DNA of 64,000 nt from DASQZK01 sp963809925 (GCA_963809925.1 CAWELH010000004.1:186001-250000), one strand, 5' to 3'; positions 28,805 through 39,080 are shown, counted from the stretch's first letter. Made by a program: numbers and translations. Notes: generated by a model not told the origin, from the letters alone.

Positions 28805-30382
28805 ATGAAGAAAGATATTGTTATTGTAATGCTCGAGGACAACCCCGAGGATACGAAGCTGATCGATCATCAGCTGAAGAAGCTGAAATTCTCTTATTCT
28901 AGAATCCTTACAACGAATCGTACTGAATTTGAAAATGCAGTTGCAAACTATCCCGACATTATTATATCTGATTTCAATCTTCCTGATATAGATGGTTTCG
29001 GCGTACTTAAACTGATGAAGGAAAAAGGTTCTGACATTCCCCTGATCATCCTATCCGGGACGATAGGTGAGGAGAAGGCTGTGGATCTGCTGTTGCAAGG
29101 GGCAAACGACTGTATCCTGAAAGACCGGATGCTCAGATTAGTACCTGCTATTGAACGCGAACTTGAGGAAGCAGAAATAAAGAAAATAAAAGCTAAAACT
29201 GAAGATGCTCTTCAGGTTGCCAAGGAAAAAGCAGAAGAAAGCGACAGACTTAAAACGGCTTTTCTTGCAAACATCAGCCATGAGATAAGGACACCGTTAA
29301 ATGGCCTCCTCGGCTTCAGCGGACTACTATCCCCAGATCTTCCGGTAGAAAAGATGGAAGAGTACATACAGATTATCAACCAGTCGGGAGAGCAATTATT
29401 AAAAATCATGAGTGACATTCTTGAGATTTCAAGGATTGAGACGCTACAGGTGGTTGTAGAGACATCAACGTTCAGTCTTAAGACGTTCCTTGAGGAAACC
29501 TATCTCATTTACACAAAGCTTTATCACTTGAAAAAACCCGAAATCAAATTCATTGTACGCAGTAATAAAAAGCTTGACAATATCTTTGTAGTTACGGACA
29601 AGTCAAAGCTCAGACAGATTATATCCAATCTCCTGGAAAATGCCTTTAAATTTACATCCAAAGGTAAGATTGAACTTGTATGTGATCCTGGGTCAAAGGA
29701 AATTGAGGTCACAGTAAGTGACACAGGAATTGGGATTCCGGAGAATTCGCAGGGAATTATTTTCGAACACTTCAGGCAGGCAAATCAGAATATAAGTCAA
29801 CTGTACGGTGGTACAGGTCTGGGCCTGGCAATTTGTAAGAATATCATTGAACTTATGGGAGGCTCAATATGGGTAAAAAGCACACCGGATATCGGCTCAG
29901 AGTTCAAGTTTAAAATTCCGGCAAAATTCAGAAAAGGACCTTCTGTTGTGCAATCGGAAAGTGCGGGTATGCAAGAGTTTGATTTCGACGGTGCTGAAAT
30001 CCTGATCGCCGAAGATGATTACATTAATTACCTTCTCCTGCAGGAGTATTTTCATGGTACCAATTGTATACTTCACCACGCAGAGGATGGTACAAAAGTC
30101 ATCGACCTTCTCATCCGTTTTCCAAATACAGAAATTGTACTAATGGATGTCAAAATGCCGCGTATGGGAGGAATTGAAGCCTTACAACTGCTACGGAAAC
30201 ACAATTTTAAAATTCCGGTTATTGCTCAAACAGCCTATACCTTTGATTTTAACAAGCTTCATCTTTTATCAGTGGGTTTTAATGATTTTATTTCCAAGCC
30301 TATTGACAAAAAGACACTTCTTACCAAAGTAAATGATCATATGAATAAAAAATCGTTACCAGCATCTGAATCTAAGGTTTAA
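28805..30382 (+). CDS. Hybrid histidine kinase (REC-HisKA-HATPase-REC)
   Basis: 525 residues, soluble. An N-terminal receiver (about 5-125, LEDNPEDTK, phospho-Asp in IIISDFNLPDIDG) is followed by HisKA (NISHEIRTPLNGLLGF), an HATPase domain (NLLENAFKFT, DTGIGIP, GGTGLGLAI) and a C-terminal receiver (about 395-515, LIAEDDYINY, Asp in IVLMDVKMPRMGG). Together with the two upstream genes it makes a phosphorelay with three receivers and no DNA-binding domain. The final effector must be encoded elsewhere or work by protein contact. Confidence 0.93.
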   Translation: MKKDIVIVMLEDNPEDTKLIDHQLKKLKFSYSRILTTNRTEFENAVANYPDIIISDFNLPDIDGFGVLKLMKEKGSDIPLIILSGTIGEEKAVDLLLQGANDCILKDRMLRLVPAIERELEEAEIKKIKAKTEDALQVAKEKAEESDRLKTAFLANISHEIRTPLNGLLGFSGLLSPDLPVEKMEEYIQIINQSGEQLLKIMSDILEISRIETLQVVVETSTFSLKTFLEETYLIYTKLYHLKKPEIKFIVRSNKKLDNIFVVTDKSKLRQIISNLLENAFKFTSKGKIELVCDPGSKEIEVTVSDTGIGIPENSQGIIFEHFRQANQNISQLYGGTGLGLAICKNIIELMGGSIWVKSTPDIGSEFKFKIPAKFRKGPSVVQSESAGMQEFDFDGAEILIAEDDYINYLLLQEYFHGTNCILHHAEDGTKVIDLLIRFPNTEIVLMDVKMPRMGGIEALQLLRKHNFKIPVIAQTAYTFDFNKLHLLSVGFNDFISKPIDKKTLLTKVNDHMNKKSLPASESKV

Positions 30383-30454
30383 CAGTCGTTTTCTGCGAAA
30401 AAAGATATAAAAGCTGTAAGTACTGTCAAATTCATTGCAGGTTGATCAGAAGAA

Positions 30455-30901
30455 TTAATTCCCTTTTGTTTTCATTTTTTCCTGAAACTTTCTCCCGATT
30501 TTTTGTCCCCATTCCTGTCCGGCTATCATCGATTCCTGCACAATAATCGGAGTGTATTCTGCATACTTCCTGCCAACAGGAGTTTTGTAGAACGTTATGA
30601 GTTCTTTCAAGTCATCCTCAGTAAGGTATTTTTTATAAATCGGTATGTAAATCTCCATGAGTTCGTTCAGCGAAGTTTTTAAGAATTCCTCTTTTAGATC
30701 TGCCCAGGTTTTTTCGTCAACTTCCGGATATTGCTTTGTAAACATTGTGAATATTTGGTTTATTGCAGTCTTGAAAGTTTCTTCGGTGCCGGCAAGTTTT
30801 AATAGTTTTTCGAGTGTTTTTCCATAATCTTTATCAGTTTGGGAAGAGGCCGATATTACAATGAAAACGACCAATAAGCTGGTAGTTAAGAGTTTTTTCA
30901 T
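30455..30901 (-). CDS. DUF2059 secreted protein
   Basis: 148 residues with a signal peptide (MKKLLTTSLLVVFIVISASSQ). The helical body has the DUF2059 signature LTEDDLKELITFYKTPVGRKYAEYTPIIVQESM near the C-terminus. Function is unknown in the family; members are periplasmic. It is convergent with the hybrid kinase gene (72 bases apart) and monocistronic. Confidence 0.9.
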   Translation of the reverse strand: MKKLLTTSLLVVFIVISASSQTDKDYGKTLEKLLKLAGTEETFKTAINQIFTMFTKQYPEVDEKTWADLKEEFLKTSLNELMEIYIPIYKKYLTEDDLKELITFYKTPVGRKYAEYTPIIVQESMIAGQEWGQKIGRKFQEKMKTKGN

Positions 30902-31277
30902 CTCAATTTGGGTTTTTTAATCAGGATTGCTGGTTAGTAAAAGGTATATGCCATTAACTTTACGGTAATTTCTAACTCTAATTTAAGGGTAAATGTGTTA
31001 CGATCCAAAGTACCCCATATTTTATATATAAATGTGAAGTCCGGGCAACTTCATTAATGATCAGAACACTATATCCCCATCGCTGATTCTCCTTATAAAG
31101 ATCAGCAGATAGATATCAATCACCAGTACAAGTGTATTCCATACAATTAGAGCAATAATCCCGGAGAAATATTCCGGATCTCTCGCAACGATATATCGTT
31201 AAACAAAATTTTTCACAAATCTTAGGTAGATAATATCTAATTATCTATATTTAAACCACCTGAGAAATGTTAATCGT
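30902..31277. promoter_or_regulatory. Divergent region with two operator-like palindromes before the LacI gene
   Basis: 376 bases without a gene. Close to the LacI start are a perfect 14-base palindrome AACGATATATCGTT (31187-31200) and an inverted repeat AGATAAT-5-ATTATCT (31227-31245). A weaker pair, CCGGA (31161-31165) and TCCGG (31173-31177), lies upstream. LacI-family proteins bind such even-symmetry sites and often control their own gene, so these are candidate operators. Confidence 0.4.
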
Positions 31278-32309
31278 ATGACAAAAATGGAGGGAAGAAA
31301 CGCCACAATCAATGATTTGGCAAACCGTTCTGGCGTGTCGGTAATGACGATTTCCCGGTATTTTAATCAGCCATGGAAGGTAAGTGTACGAACGAAAAAA
31401 AAGATCGAAATTGCGATTGAAAGACTGAATTATTATCCCAATGAACTAGCCCGTTCACTGATCACGAAGAAAACGTTCACGATCGGCGTAATTTTTCCCG
31501 ACATCAGGAATCCATTCTTCAACACCATGTATCATGAGATTGATCAGTTCGTGAAACCCAGGAAGTACAATCTGCTGCTTTGTAATACCCAGGAGAGTGA
31601 AGAAGAAGAACTCAGGGCACTTCGTACATTACTGAGCAGGGCTGTGGATGGTATAATTATCGCACCGGTAACATCGTCAGCCATTGATTTTCTTCAACAG
31701 CAGAAAACACCCTTTGTGCTTGTTGATCGGGACTTTGAAGGTATCGAGGCCGATTACATTGGCTGTGACCATTACAATGGAATGTGCACGGCAACTCAGC
31801 ATCTCATAAACCTCGGTCATCGTGACATCGCCCTGATTGCCGGCCCCTTGAATCTCTATCCGTATGCCATGAGGGTCAATGGGTTTAAGGACACCCTCAT
31901 GAAGAATGCCATTCCATTCAGGGATGAATGTATTCACTATGTTGGAATTACAGGTCTTCAGGAAGCGTATGAAGCTACTGTGCAATTGTTGCGCGAGCAG
32001 GGCAGGCCTACAGCCATCATAGCTTCTAATAACAATACCGGCTCAGGGGTACTCAAAGCTGTATATGCATCAGGCCTGACCGTTCCCGGCGATGTATCTG
32101 TGATTGTCTTTGATAAGATAAGCGGTTACGACATCATTTCACCAAAGATATCGTGTATTGTACAGCCCATTGAATTTATCGGGAAAAATGCGGCATCATT
32201 CCTTCTTGAAAGGCTGGCAAACCCTGAGACAGCCATGCAGCGTGCGGTCATCATGCCGGAGTTACTTCAGGGCGGATCATGCAGGTCATTAAAGGATGCA
32301 GACAAATGA
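31278..32309 (+). CDS. LacI/GalR-family transcriptional regulator
   Basis: 343 residues. N-terminal LacI helix-turn-helix (ATINDLANRSGVSVMTISRY ... VRTKKKIEIAIERLNYYPN ... ARSL) and a periplasmic-binding-protein-like effector domain (TIGVIFPDIRNPFFNTMYHEI ... VDGIIIAPV ... FVLVDRDF ... HLINLGHRDIALIAG). Effector is probably a sugar. It directly precedes, in the same direction, the GH172-GH116-GH43-sulfatase cluster and is the obvious candidate regulator of it. Starts at 31278 or 31287 (MEGRN) are both possible. Confidence 0.93.
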   Translation: MTKMEGRNATINDLANRSGVSVMTISRYFNQPWKVSVRTKKKIEIAIERLNYYPNELARSLITKKTFTIGVIFPDIRNPFFNTMYHEIDQFVKPRKYNLLLCNTQESEEEELRALRTLLSRAVDGIIIAPVTSSAIDFLQQQKTPFVLVDRDFEGIEADYIGCDHYNGMCTATQHLINLGHRDIALIAGPLNLYPYAMRVNGFKDTLMKNAIPFRDECIHYVGITGLQEAYEATVQLLREQGRPTAIIASNNNTGSGVLKAVYASGLTVPGDVSVIVFDKISGYDIISPKISCIVQPIEFIGKNAASFLLERLANPETAMQRAVIMPELLQGGSCRSLKDADK

Positions 32310-32431
32310 CATATGGGGGGATGCCGGTTACAGTCTTTAAGGAGGAGGATGAATTAAGTTCTGAAATTTAAAAATGTACCTATTCATCATATGCTTTATA
32401 TTAACAACCAGGTCTTTAAAACTACAGCACT

Positions 32432-33628
32432 ATGAAAATACACAAACTACTTCGCTGGCTGATATCCGGATTTTTTGCATTTTCCCTCGCACTTCCGGGG
32501 CTGACTCAATTTAATAGCACAGGATCTCTATCGGATTTAACTGCAATCCGTGACAATGTCAAAAACAAAAGAATCAGCAGTTATGACAGGACAGGAGGTA
32601 ACAAGGATTTTCTGGCCGCCATCGGCGACGGGGAAAAGCGGACCATCGCCGATATTAAGGGATCAGGCATCATCACGCACATATGGATTACCATTGCGCC
32701 GCCTCCCGGTCAGTTAAGCCGCAATGACATCATTTTGCGCATGTACTGGGATGGAAACGATTATCCTTCGGTTGAAGCCCCAATTGGTCCCTTTTTCGGA
32801 CAGGGATGGGATGAATCATATGCCTTCACTTCTCTGCCGCTCTCAGCCAACCCGGTAGAAGGTCGTGCATTGGTCTCCTACTTTAAAATGCCATTTAAAA
32901 CAGGCGCCCGTATCGAAATTGAAAATCAGACCGGTGAAGAAATCCGGAACTTTTATTATTTCGTTGACTATCTTGAAACACCAGTTGATGAACATACCGG
33001 ATATTTCCATGCCTGGTATAATCATCAGATCACAAAGGCTCCGGAATCTGGTGAGAACGAATGGGGAAGTCTCAGAATGAAGGAAGGCGTAAATCCGGAT
33101 GGTAAGAATAATTATCTGATCCTTGATACAAAGGGCAAAGGCCAGTTCGTCGGGGTAAATTATTATGTCAACAGTCCGGGCCCAATTTGGTATGGGGAAG
33201 GAGATGACATGTTTTTCATCGACGGCGATGAAATGCCGACTTTAAACGGTACCGGTACCGAAGACTATTTTAACACTTCATGGTGTCCGAAAACAGCCTT
33301 TTGTCACCCGTATTTTGGATATCCCAGGGTGAACGGGACGTATGGATGGATGGGGAGGACTCATGTATATCGGTTCAATATTGAAGATCCGGTATATTTT
33401 GATAAGTCGCTGAAATTCAGTATCGAGCACGGACATAATAATTGTCTTACCCTGGATCTGGCCAGTGTGGCATACTGGTATGCTGAAAAGCCTTCAACGC
33501 TTCAACCTATAGCGGATAAAGAAGCCCGTAAATTCATGCCTGAAATTTCTGTTACGGATATTAATCGGTGGCGCGATGCATGGCGTAAAGCCAATGGCAA
33601 TGACCCCCAACTTTGGGGTAATGAATAG
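32432..33628 (+). CDS. GH172 (DUF2961) glycoside hydrolase
   Basis: 398 residues with a signal peptide ending near GLTQ. The body matches DUF2961, now CAZy GH172: SSYDRTGGNKDF, IADIKGSGIITHIWITI, LRMYWDGNDYPSVEAPIGPFFG and the catalytic-region motif GTGTEDYFNTSW. Characterised GH172 enzymes act on alpha-fructofuranosyl or D-arabinofuranosyl linkages; the substrate here is not known. It is the first enzyme gene after LacI, 74 bases before GH116. Confidence 0.9.
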   Translation: MKIHKLLRWLISGFFAFSLALPGLTQFNSTGSLSDLTAIRDNVKNKRISSYDRTGGNKDFLAAIGDGEKRTIADIKGSGIITHIWITIAPPPGQLSRNDIILRMYWDGNDYPSVEAPIGPFFGQGWDESYAFTSLPLSANPVEGRALVSYFKMPFKTGARIEIENQTGEEIRNFYYFVDYLETPVDEHTGYFHAWYNHQITKAPESGENEWGSLRMKEGVNPDGKNNYLILDTKGKGQFVGVNYYVNSPGPIWYGEGDDMFFIDGDEMPTLNGTGTEDYFNTSWCPKTAFCHPYFGYPRVNGTYGWMGRTHVYRFNIEDPVYFDKSLKFSIEHGHNNCLTLDLASVAYWYAEKPSTLQPIADKEARKFMPEISVTDINRWRDAWRKANGNDPQLWGNE

Positions 33629-33702
33629 TAGAGTACAAAACGGATTTATACCAAAACAAATAATCTGAAGATAATTAACCTTACTAAACCAAAACTTAAA
33701 CC

Positions 33703-36285
33703 ATGAGACTCATCACAATTTCCCTTTGCATTGTGCTGGCAATGGCGTCTTGCGGACAGGATCATTCTTCCCGTCGCATGACCAAAGACCATACATTTAA
33801 TGGTCCCTACACTGGCAATAATTTAAACCGCATAGCCTTCCCCATCGGAGGTCTCGGTGCAGGTATGCTCTGCCTTGATGGTAACGGGGCATTCTCACAT
33901 ATGTCGGTAAGGCATAAACCCGACATTTTCAATTCACCCTTCATGTTTGCTGCCCTTTCTGTAAAAGATCTGGAGAATGGTGCTAAGGTTCTTGAAGGTC
34001 CGGTCCAGGACTGGAAAATATTTGGCAGTCCCAATACCGGAAACGGATCCACACTATTTGGTGTGCCCAGGTATGGAAGTGCATCATTCACAGCTCGTTT
34101 TCCTTTTGCGGAGGTCAAGCTGACGGATAATGACATGCCCGTTGATGTGGAAATAAAAGGATGGAGCCCCTTTATCCCCACCGATACTGACAATTCCAGT
34201 TTGCCTGTAGGTGGTATTGAATATACGTTTACAAATACGTCTTCAAACGAGATCGAGGCCATGTTCGCGTTTAATTCTGATAACTTTATGCGCGTTTCAA
34301 GGCATTCCGAATGGGGTGGAAATCCTATCGGAAAGGATTCCATCATGGCGATAAATAATGGTTTTATTCTCGATCAGTCGTGCTTTCCTGACCATCCTGA
34401 ATATAAAGGTGACTTTGCCATCTTCACCGATGATCCTGATGTAGTGGTCGATCATTGCTGGTTCCGTGGAGGATGGTTCGATGGCAGGACGGTATTGTGG
34501 AAGAACATCCAGGCACTCACACCGGCAACAAATCCGGTAACAAAGGGCGCAACCGGAGCTTCCATCGCGGTCCCGTTTAAACTAAAACCCGATGAGAAAA
34601 AGACAATCAGAGTTTATATGGCGTGGTACGTTCCGCATTCCGATCTCCGTATTGGATGGTCTCCTGAAGACAGTGCTGCAAAAGCACAGGCTGCCAAGGT
34701 CGTTTGTGAGCCAGGTTCCGGGTGTTGTTCCCCGGCCAGTGCCCTTAACTATGAACCCTGGTACGACAGCAAATTCAAGGATATTAATCAAGTTGCCAAT
34801 TATTGGCTGACAAATTATAATGACCTTAAGGGCAAATCGGAATTGTTCAAAAATTCATTCTACGATTCCGACATACCGGATGAGGTGCTCGAAGCAGTGG
34901 CGGCAAATCTAACCATTCTCAAGTCCCCAACGATACTACGGCAAAAAGACGGAAGGCTCTGGGCATGGGAAGGCTGCCATGATCTCGGAGGATGCTGCGC
35001 TGGCAGTTGTACACACGTCTGGAATTATGCACAGGCGATTTCCCATTTATTTCCGGCCCTGGAACGGTCGCTGCGTGAAACCGAATTTCATGAGGACCAA
35101 AGCGATGCAGGGCATCAGACCTTCAGGGCAAATCTGCCTATCCGGGAAACAGGACATGGATTTCATGCTGCATCCGACGGTCAGCTTGGCGGAATCATGA
35201 AGGTTTATCGTGAATGGCAGATCTCAGGAAATACGGAATGGCTGAAGGCATTATGGCCTAAGGTGAAGACCAGCCTTGATTATTGCATTGAAGACTGGGA
35301 TCCCAGGCATACCGGCTCCCTTGAGGAACCACATCACAATACTTACGACATTGAATTCTGGGGTCCCGATGGGATGTGCACAAGCTTCTATATCGGCGCT
35401 CTCACAGCAGCTATCGAGATGGGCAAAGCCCTGAATGATGAAGTTCCGCTTTATAGTGAAATTCTCGAAAGAGGAATTGCACGGATGAATACCGATCTGT
35501 ACAATGGTGAGTATTTCATCCAGAAGGTTCAGTGGAAAGGATTGAATGCACCGGATCCTGTCGAAGCTTCAAAAAACAGTTTCGGCGGCCAATATTCTCC
35601 GGAGGCATTGAGCATATTGCAGAAGGAAGGTCCGAAATATCAATACGGAAACGGCTGTATCAGCGATGGAGTCCTCGGTTTCTGGCTGGCCGAGATGTGT
35701 GGCGTTCCAATGCTCATGGATACCGCCAAGGTATTAAGCCACCTGAACTCGGTTTACCAGTATAATTTCAAAACCGATCTGAGCAATCATGTCAACCCGC
35801 AACGTGCCAGTTATGCTTACGGACACGAAGGTGGACTGCTTCTTTGCTCCTGGCCAAAAGGTGACCAGCCGACCTTCCCCTTTGTGTACAGCAATGAAGT
35901 GTGGACCGGTATTGAATACCAGGTTGCTTCACACCTTATATTGATGGGCGAAAAACAGAAGGGCCTCAATATTGTGAAAGAAGTGCGTAAACGATACGAT
36001 GGCGCTATCCGTAATCCGTTCAACGAATACGAATGCGGCCACTGGTATGCAAGAGCTATGTCGAGCTACGGTCTTTTGCAGGGCCTTTCAGGTATAACCT
36101 ACAATGCGCTGAACCAGACCATGTCCATTGATTCACGCCTGGGAAAAAATTTCAAATGCTTCTTTAGCTGTGAAACAGGATTCGGCTTTGTAGGTCTGAA
36201 AGACGGAAAACCCTTTACCGATGCAAAATATGGCACATTTATGGTGAAAAATTTTGTTGTGGACGGAAAATCCGTGGAACTGTAA
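33703..36285 (+). CDS. GH116-type beta-glucosidase lipoprotein (DUF608)
   Basis: 860 residues with a lipoprotein signal (LAMASCGQD). The N-terminal beta domain begins RIAFPIGGLGAGMLCLDGNG; the C-terminal (alpha/alpha)6 domain carries CTHVWNYAQA, EPHHNTYDIEFWGPDG and GCISDGVLGFWLAEMCG, where the Glu/Asp expected for GH116 nucleophile and acid/base are found (placement by eye). Relatives include GBA2-type beta-glucosidases and archaeal GH116 enzymes. The protein has many Cys pairs (CCSPAS, GGCCAGSC), suggesting disulfides in the periplasm. It is cotranscribed with GH43, 56 bases downstream. Confidence 0.88.
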   Translation: MRLITISLCIVLAMASCGQDHSSRRMTKDHTFNGPYTGNNLNRIAFPIGGLGAGMLCLDGNGAFSHMSVRHKPDIFNSPFMFAALSVKDLENGAKVLEGPVQDWKIFGSPNTGNGSTLFGVPRYGSASFTARFPFAEVKLTDNDMPVDVEIKGWSPFIPTDTDNSSLPVGGIEYTFTNTSSNEIEAMFAFNSDNFMRVSRHSEWGGNPIGKDSIMAINNGFILDQSCFPDHPEYKGDFAIFTDDPDVVVDHCWFRGGWFDGRTVLWKNIQALTPATNPVTKGATGASIAVPFKLKPDEKKTIRVYMAWYVPHSDLRIGWSPEDSAAKAQAAKVVCEPGSGCCSPASALNYEPWYDSKFKDINQVANYWLTNYNDLKGKSELFKNSFYDSDIPDEVLEAVAANLTILKSPTILRQKDGRLWAWEGCHDLGGCCAGSCTHVWNYAQAISHLFPALERSLRETEFHEDQSDAGHQTFRANLPIRETGHGFHAASDGQLGGIMKVYREWQISGNTEWLKALWPKVKTSLDYCIEDWDPRHTGSLEEPHHNTYDIEFWGPDGMCTSFYIGALTAAIEMGKALNDEVPLYSEILERGIARMNTDLYNGEYFIQKVQWKGLNAPDPVEASKNSFGGQYSPEALSILQKEGPKYQYGNGCISDGVLGFWLAEMCGVPMLMDTAKVLSHLNSVYQYNFKTDLSNHVNPQRASYAYGHEGGLLLCSWPKGDQPTFPFVYSNEVWTGIEYQVASHLILMGEKQKGLNIVKEVRKRYDGAIRNPFNEYECGHWYARAMSSYGLLQGLSGITYNALNQTMSIDSRLGKNFKCFFSCETGFGFVGLKDGKPFTDAKYGTFMVKNFVVDGKSVEL

Positions 36286-36341
36286 ACCTGATCCATGATA
36301 AGTAGAATTTATCCTATAATCCTTACCCCAAATAAACCAGC

Positions 36342-37349
36342 ATGAAAGCCAAACCTTTGTTCCTGTTATTTCTTTGTTTAATAACCATTCCGGCCGTATT
36401 CAGCCAGGTAGAGAACGACGGTCCTACCTGGACAAATCCGGTTAGTGACAGTATATATATGGGTGACCCTTTCATTTTGCAACACAAGGGCATGTACTAT
36501 CTTTACGGAACGACATCATCGGGCACCGGATTTAAATGCTGGAGCTCGAATGACCTTACAACCTGGAAGTACGAAGGCTTTGCCTACAAGGAAACGGATA
36601 AGACATGGGGCGAAGGAAATTACTGGGCTCCCGAAGTATATTTTCACAACGGTTTATTCTACCTGGCATACAGCTGTAACGGGAAAGACACCACAAACAA
36701 ACGCATGCTACTCTGCCTGGCCAAAAGTAATTCCCCGACCGGACCGTTCACCGATCTTCATGCGCCATGGTTCGATCCGGGGTATTCCTGCATCGACGCT
36801 CATATATTTTTTGATGACGATGGCAGGATATATCTGTATTATGATAAAGTTGGGTATGAAGGACAATGGCCTGACGGCCACTTGTTTGGCTATATATTTT
36901 GCCGGGAATTGGGCGCCGGGATGATGCCGGTAAGTGATCCGGTATTCTGCTCAAAAGCCGAGCAGGATTGGGAACATCCTGAAAGTAAACGTTCCCGTTG
37001 CAATGAAGGCTGTGCGGTAATCAAGCATAATGGGGTCTACTATATGACCTATTCTGCAAATCATTACCAGGATCCCTATTATGGCATCGGGTATTCAACC
37101 GCCGGAAGCCCTTTCGGTCCCTGGGAAAAGTATTCAGGAAACCCTCTGATAGGCATGGATGAAAAAGCTGGCATTTTCGGCCCGGGACATAATAATTTTT
37201 TCACCTCTCCCGACAGCAGTCAATTATATATCGTTTACCATACACACGTTTCGAAAAGCGATACACGACGGCAGGTCAACATCGACAGGATCCGGTTTGA
37301 CCAGAAGGGAAGGATGCTGGTTCTTAAACAAAACAGGACAAAACCATGA
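36342..37349 (+). CDS. GH43-family glycosidase
   Basis: 335 residues with a signal peptide (VFSQ). Five-bladed propeller with the three family acids: base Asp in MGDPFILQHKGMYYLYG, pKa-modulating Asp in CIDAHIFFDDDG and acid Glu in RCNEGCAVIKHNGVYYM. GH43 enzymes cleave alpha-L-arabinofuranose or beta-D-xylose and sometimes galactan; the subfamily was not determined. Its stop overlaps the sulfatase start (ATGA, 37346-37349). Confidence 0.92.
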   Translation: MKAKPLFLLFLCLITIPAVFSQVENDGPTWTNPVSDSIYMGDPFILQHKGMYYLYGTTSSGTGFKCWSSNDLTTWKYEGFAYKETDKTWGEGNYWAPEVYFHNGLFYLAYSCNGKDTTNKRMLLCLAKSNSPTGPFTDLHAPWFDPGYSCIDAHIFFDDDGRIYLYYDKVGYEGQWPDGHLFGYIFCRELGAGMMPVSDPVFCSKAEQDWEHPESKRSRCNEGCAVIKHNGVYYMTYSANHYQDPYYGIGYSTAGSPFGPWEKYSGNPLIGMDEKAGIFGPGHNNFFTSPDSSQLYIVYHTHVSKSDTRRQVNIDRIRFDQKGRMLVLKQNRTKP

Positions 37350-38806
37350 ATAATTTAAAAACCACAGGATTCATCGGCCTTTCCCTGATGATGCTAGGTA
37401 CTCCTTCATGCAGGAATGCCGAAAAAAGCAGCGAAAATGCAAAGGAATCAAAACCCTTAAATATACTCTTCATTGCGGTTGACGATTTGCGTCCCGAACT
37501 AGGATGTTACGGTATCCAGCAGATCAAATCCCCGAATATTGACCGTTTGGCTGAGTCCGGGCTGATGTTTATGCGATCCTATTGCAATATCCCGGTTTGC
37601 GGTGCTTCCAGGGCAAGCATTCTTACGGGGACGAGACCCGGGAAAAATGATCTCCTGGATTATGACTGCTATATCAGCGTTGACCGTCCCGGTATTCCAA
37701 CCGTTGGTAAATGGTTCAAAGAACATGGCTATTATACTATTCACAACAGTAAGGTCATGCACCATAAAGGAGATGCCCCCGGCAGTTGGGATGAAGAATG
37801 GTGGCCTAACCCTCGTGGAACATGGAGAGACTATGCCGGATCGGAAAACATTGCCATGGATACCGAACAGAACAGGGGACCTGCCTATGAGTGCATTGAT
37901 GTATCCGATGAAACATATATTGACGGTCAAACTGCAGCCAAAACTATTCAGGACCTGAAGAAACTAAAGGAGAGTGGTAAAGCTTTTTTCCTGGCTACGG
38001 GTTTTCTGAAACCCCATCTTCCTTTTACTGCCCCGAAGAAGTACTGGGATCTCTACGATGAAAAGGATATTATAATGCCGGACAATATTCATAAACCAAA
38101 GGATGCGCCCGATATCTCCATGCATAACTGGGGTGAACTGCGGGGGTATTATGGTATTCCAAAAACAGGCCCGCTTACCGATGACATGGCCAAAACGTTG
38201 AAACATGGATATTACGCCTGCGTCAGCTATACGGATGCACAGATCGGCAAAGTACTGGCTGCTCTCGATAGTCTGGGCATGGCCGATAATACGGCTGTCA
38301 TCCTCTGGGGTGATCATGGATGGAACCTGCGTGAACATGGGTTGTGGTGCAAACACTGTAACTATGAAACATCACTTCATACACCACTTATCATGAGGGT
38401 ACCAGGCAAAGCCACCGGGAAATCGAACGCCATCGTGGAATATGTGGATGTTTATCCGACACTCTGCGATATCTGTGGCATCGAAAAGCCTGGCCACCTG
38501 GAAGGAATTAGCCTGGAGCCCATTCTCGACGATCCGTCTGCTCCTTCCGACGGCATTGCCGTGGCTAAATGGTTCAAGGGCGTAACCGTTATCCGCGATA
38601 ATTATTTCTATACCGAATGGCAGGATTCGACCAACCATACGTTTGCCGATATGCTGTATGATCATTCAACGGATCCCGGCGAAAATGTAAACGTATCACT
38701 GAAAGAGGAAAACAGAGAACTTGTCAGGAATCTAAGAGATGAAATCCTTCAGCACCGTGGTAGCCATTTCGAAACCTTGTATCAGAACGCTGAAACTCAG
38801 AAATGA
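37346..38806 (+). CDS. Type I sulfatase, iduronate-2-sulfatase-like, lipoprotein
   Basis: 486 residues. Lipobox GTPSC (Cys22); alkaline-phosphatase-fold sulfatase with metal-binding FIAVDDLRPELGCYG, the formylglycine motif Cys85 in CGASR (CxASR type, followed by ILTGTRPG), FLKPHLPFTAPKKYWDLY and WGDHGWNLREHGLWCKH. The Cys must be oxidised to formylglycine by an anaerobic or aerobic sulfatase-maturing enzyme not in this window. The order after GH172, GH116 and GH43 suggests the target glycan is sulfated, for example an algal or host glycan; substrate is inference. Confidence 0.93.
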   Translation: MNNLKTTGFIGLSLMMLGTPSCRNAEKSSENAKESKPLNILFIAVDDLRPELGCYGIQQIKSPNIDRLAESGLMFMRSYCNIPVCGASRASILTGTRPGKNDLLDYDCYISVDRPGIPTVGKWFKEHGYYTIHNSKVMHHKGDAPGSWDEEWWPNPRGTWRDYAGSENIAMDTEQNRGPAYECIDVSDETYIDGQTAAKTIQDLKKLKESGKAFFLATGFLKPHLPFTAPKKYWDLYDEKDIIMPDNIHKPKDAPDISMHNWGELRGYYGIPKTGPLTDDMAKTLKHGYYACVSYTDAQIGKVLAALDSLGMADNTAVILWGDHGWNLREHGLWCKHCNYETSLHTPLIMRVPGKATGKSNAIVEYVDVYPTLCDICGIEKPGHLEGISLEPILDDPSAPSDGIAVAKWFKGVTVIRDNYFYTEWQDSTNHTFADMLYDHSTDPGENVNVSLKEENRELVRNLRDEILQHRGSHFETLYQNAETQK

Positions 38807-39080
38807 TCTTACCAGCAGGCAAGTAAGGTTTTTGTCTTCGAAGGTTGCAGGGAACCACATTTTCGTAATATTCCAGCGAACGGTATACGTTGTAGAATGA
38901 ATAAAGCGGATTTGGCAATTTTTTATCTTTGGCATATTTTTATTAGGTTCGTTGAGCGTATCATCACCTCCCTGCCCGTTGCATAATCAGTGATTTCGCA
39001 TATTGTGCACGAATTTCTTGAATTATTCATGAATTTTAAAGAAATTGCAATAACATTTCCTTCACCTTAAACCTGAAACC

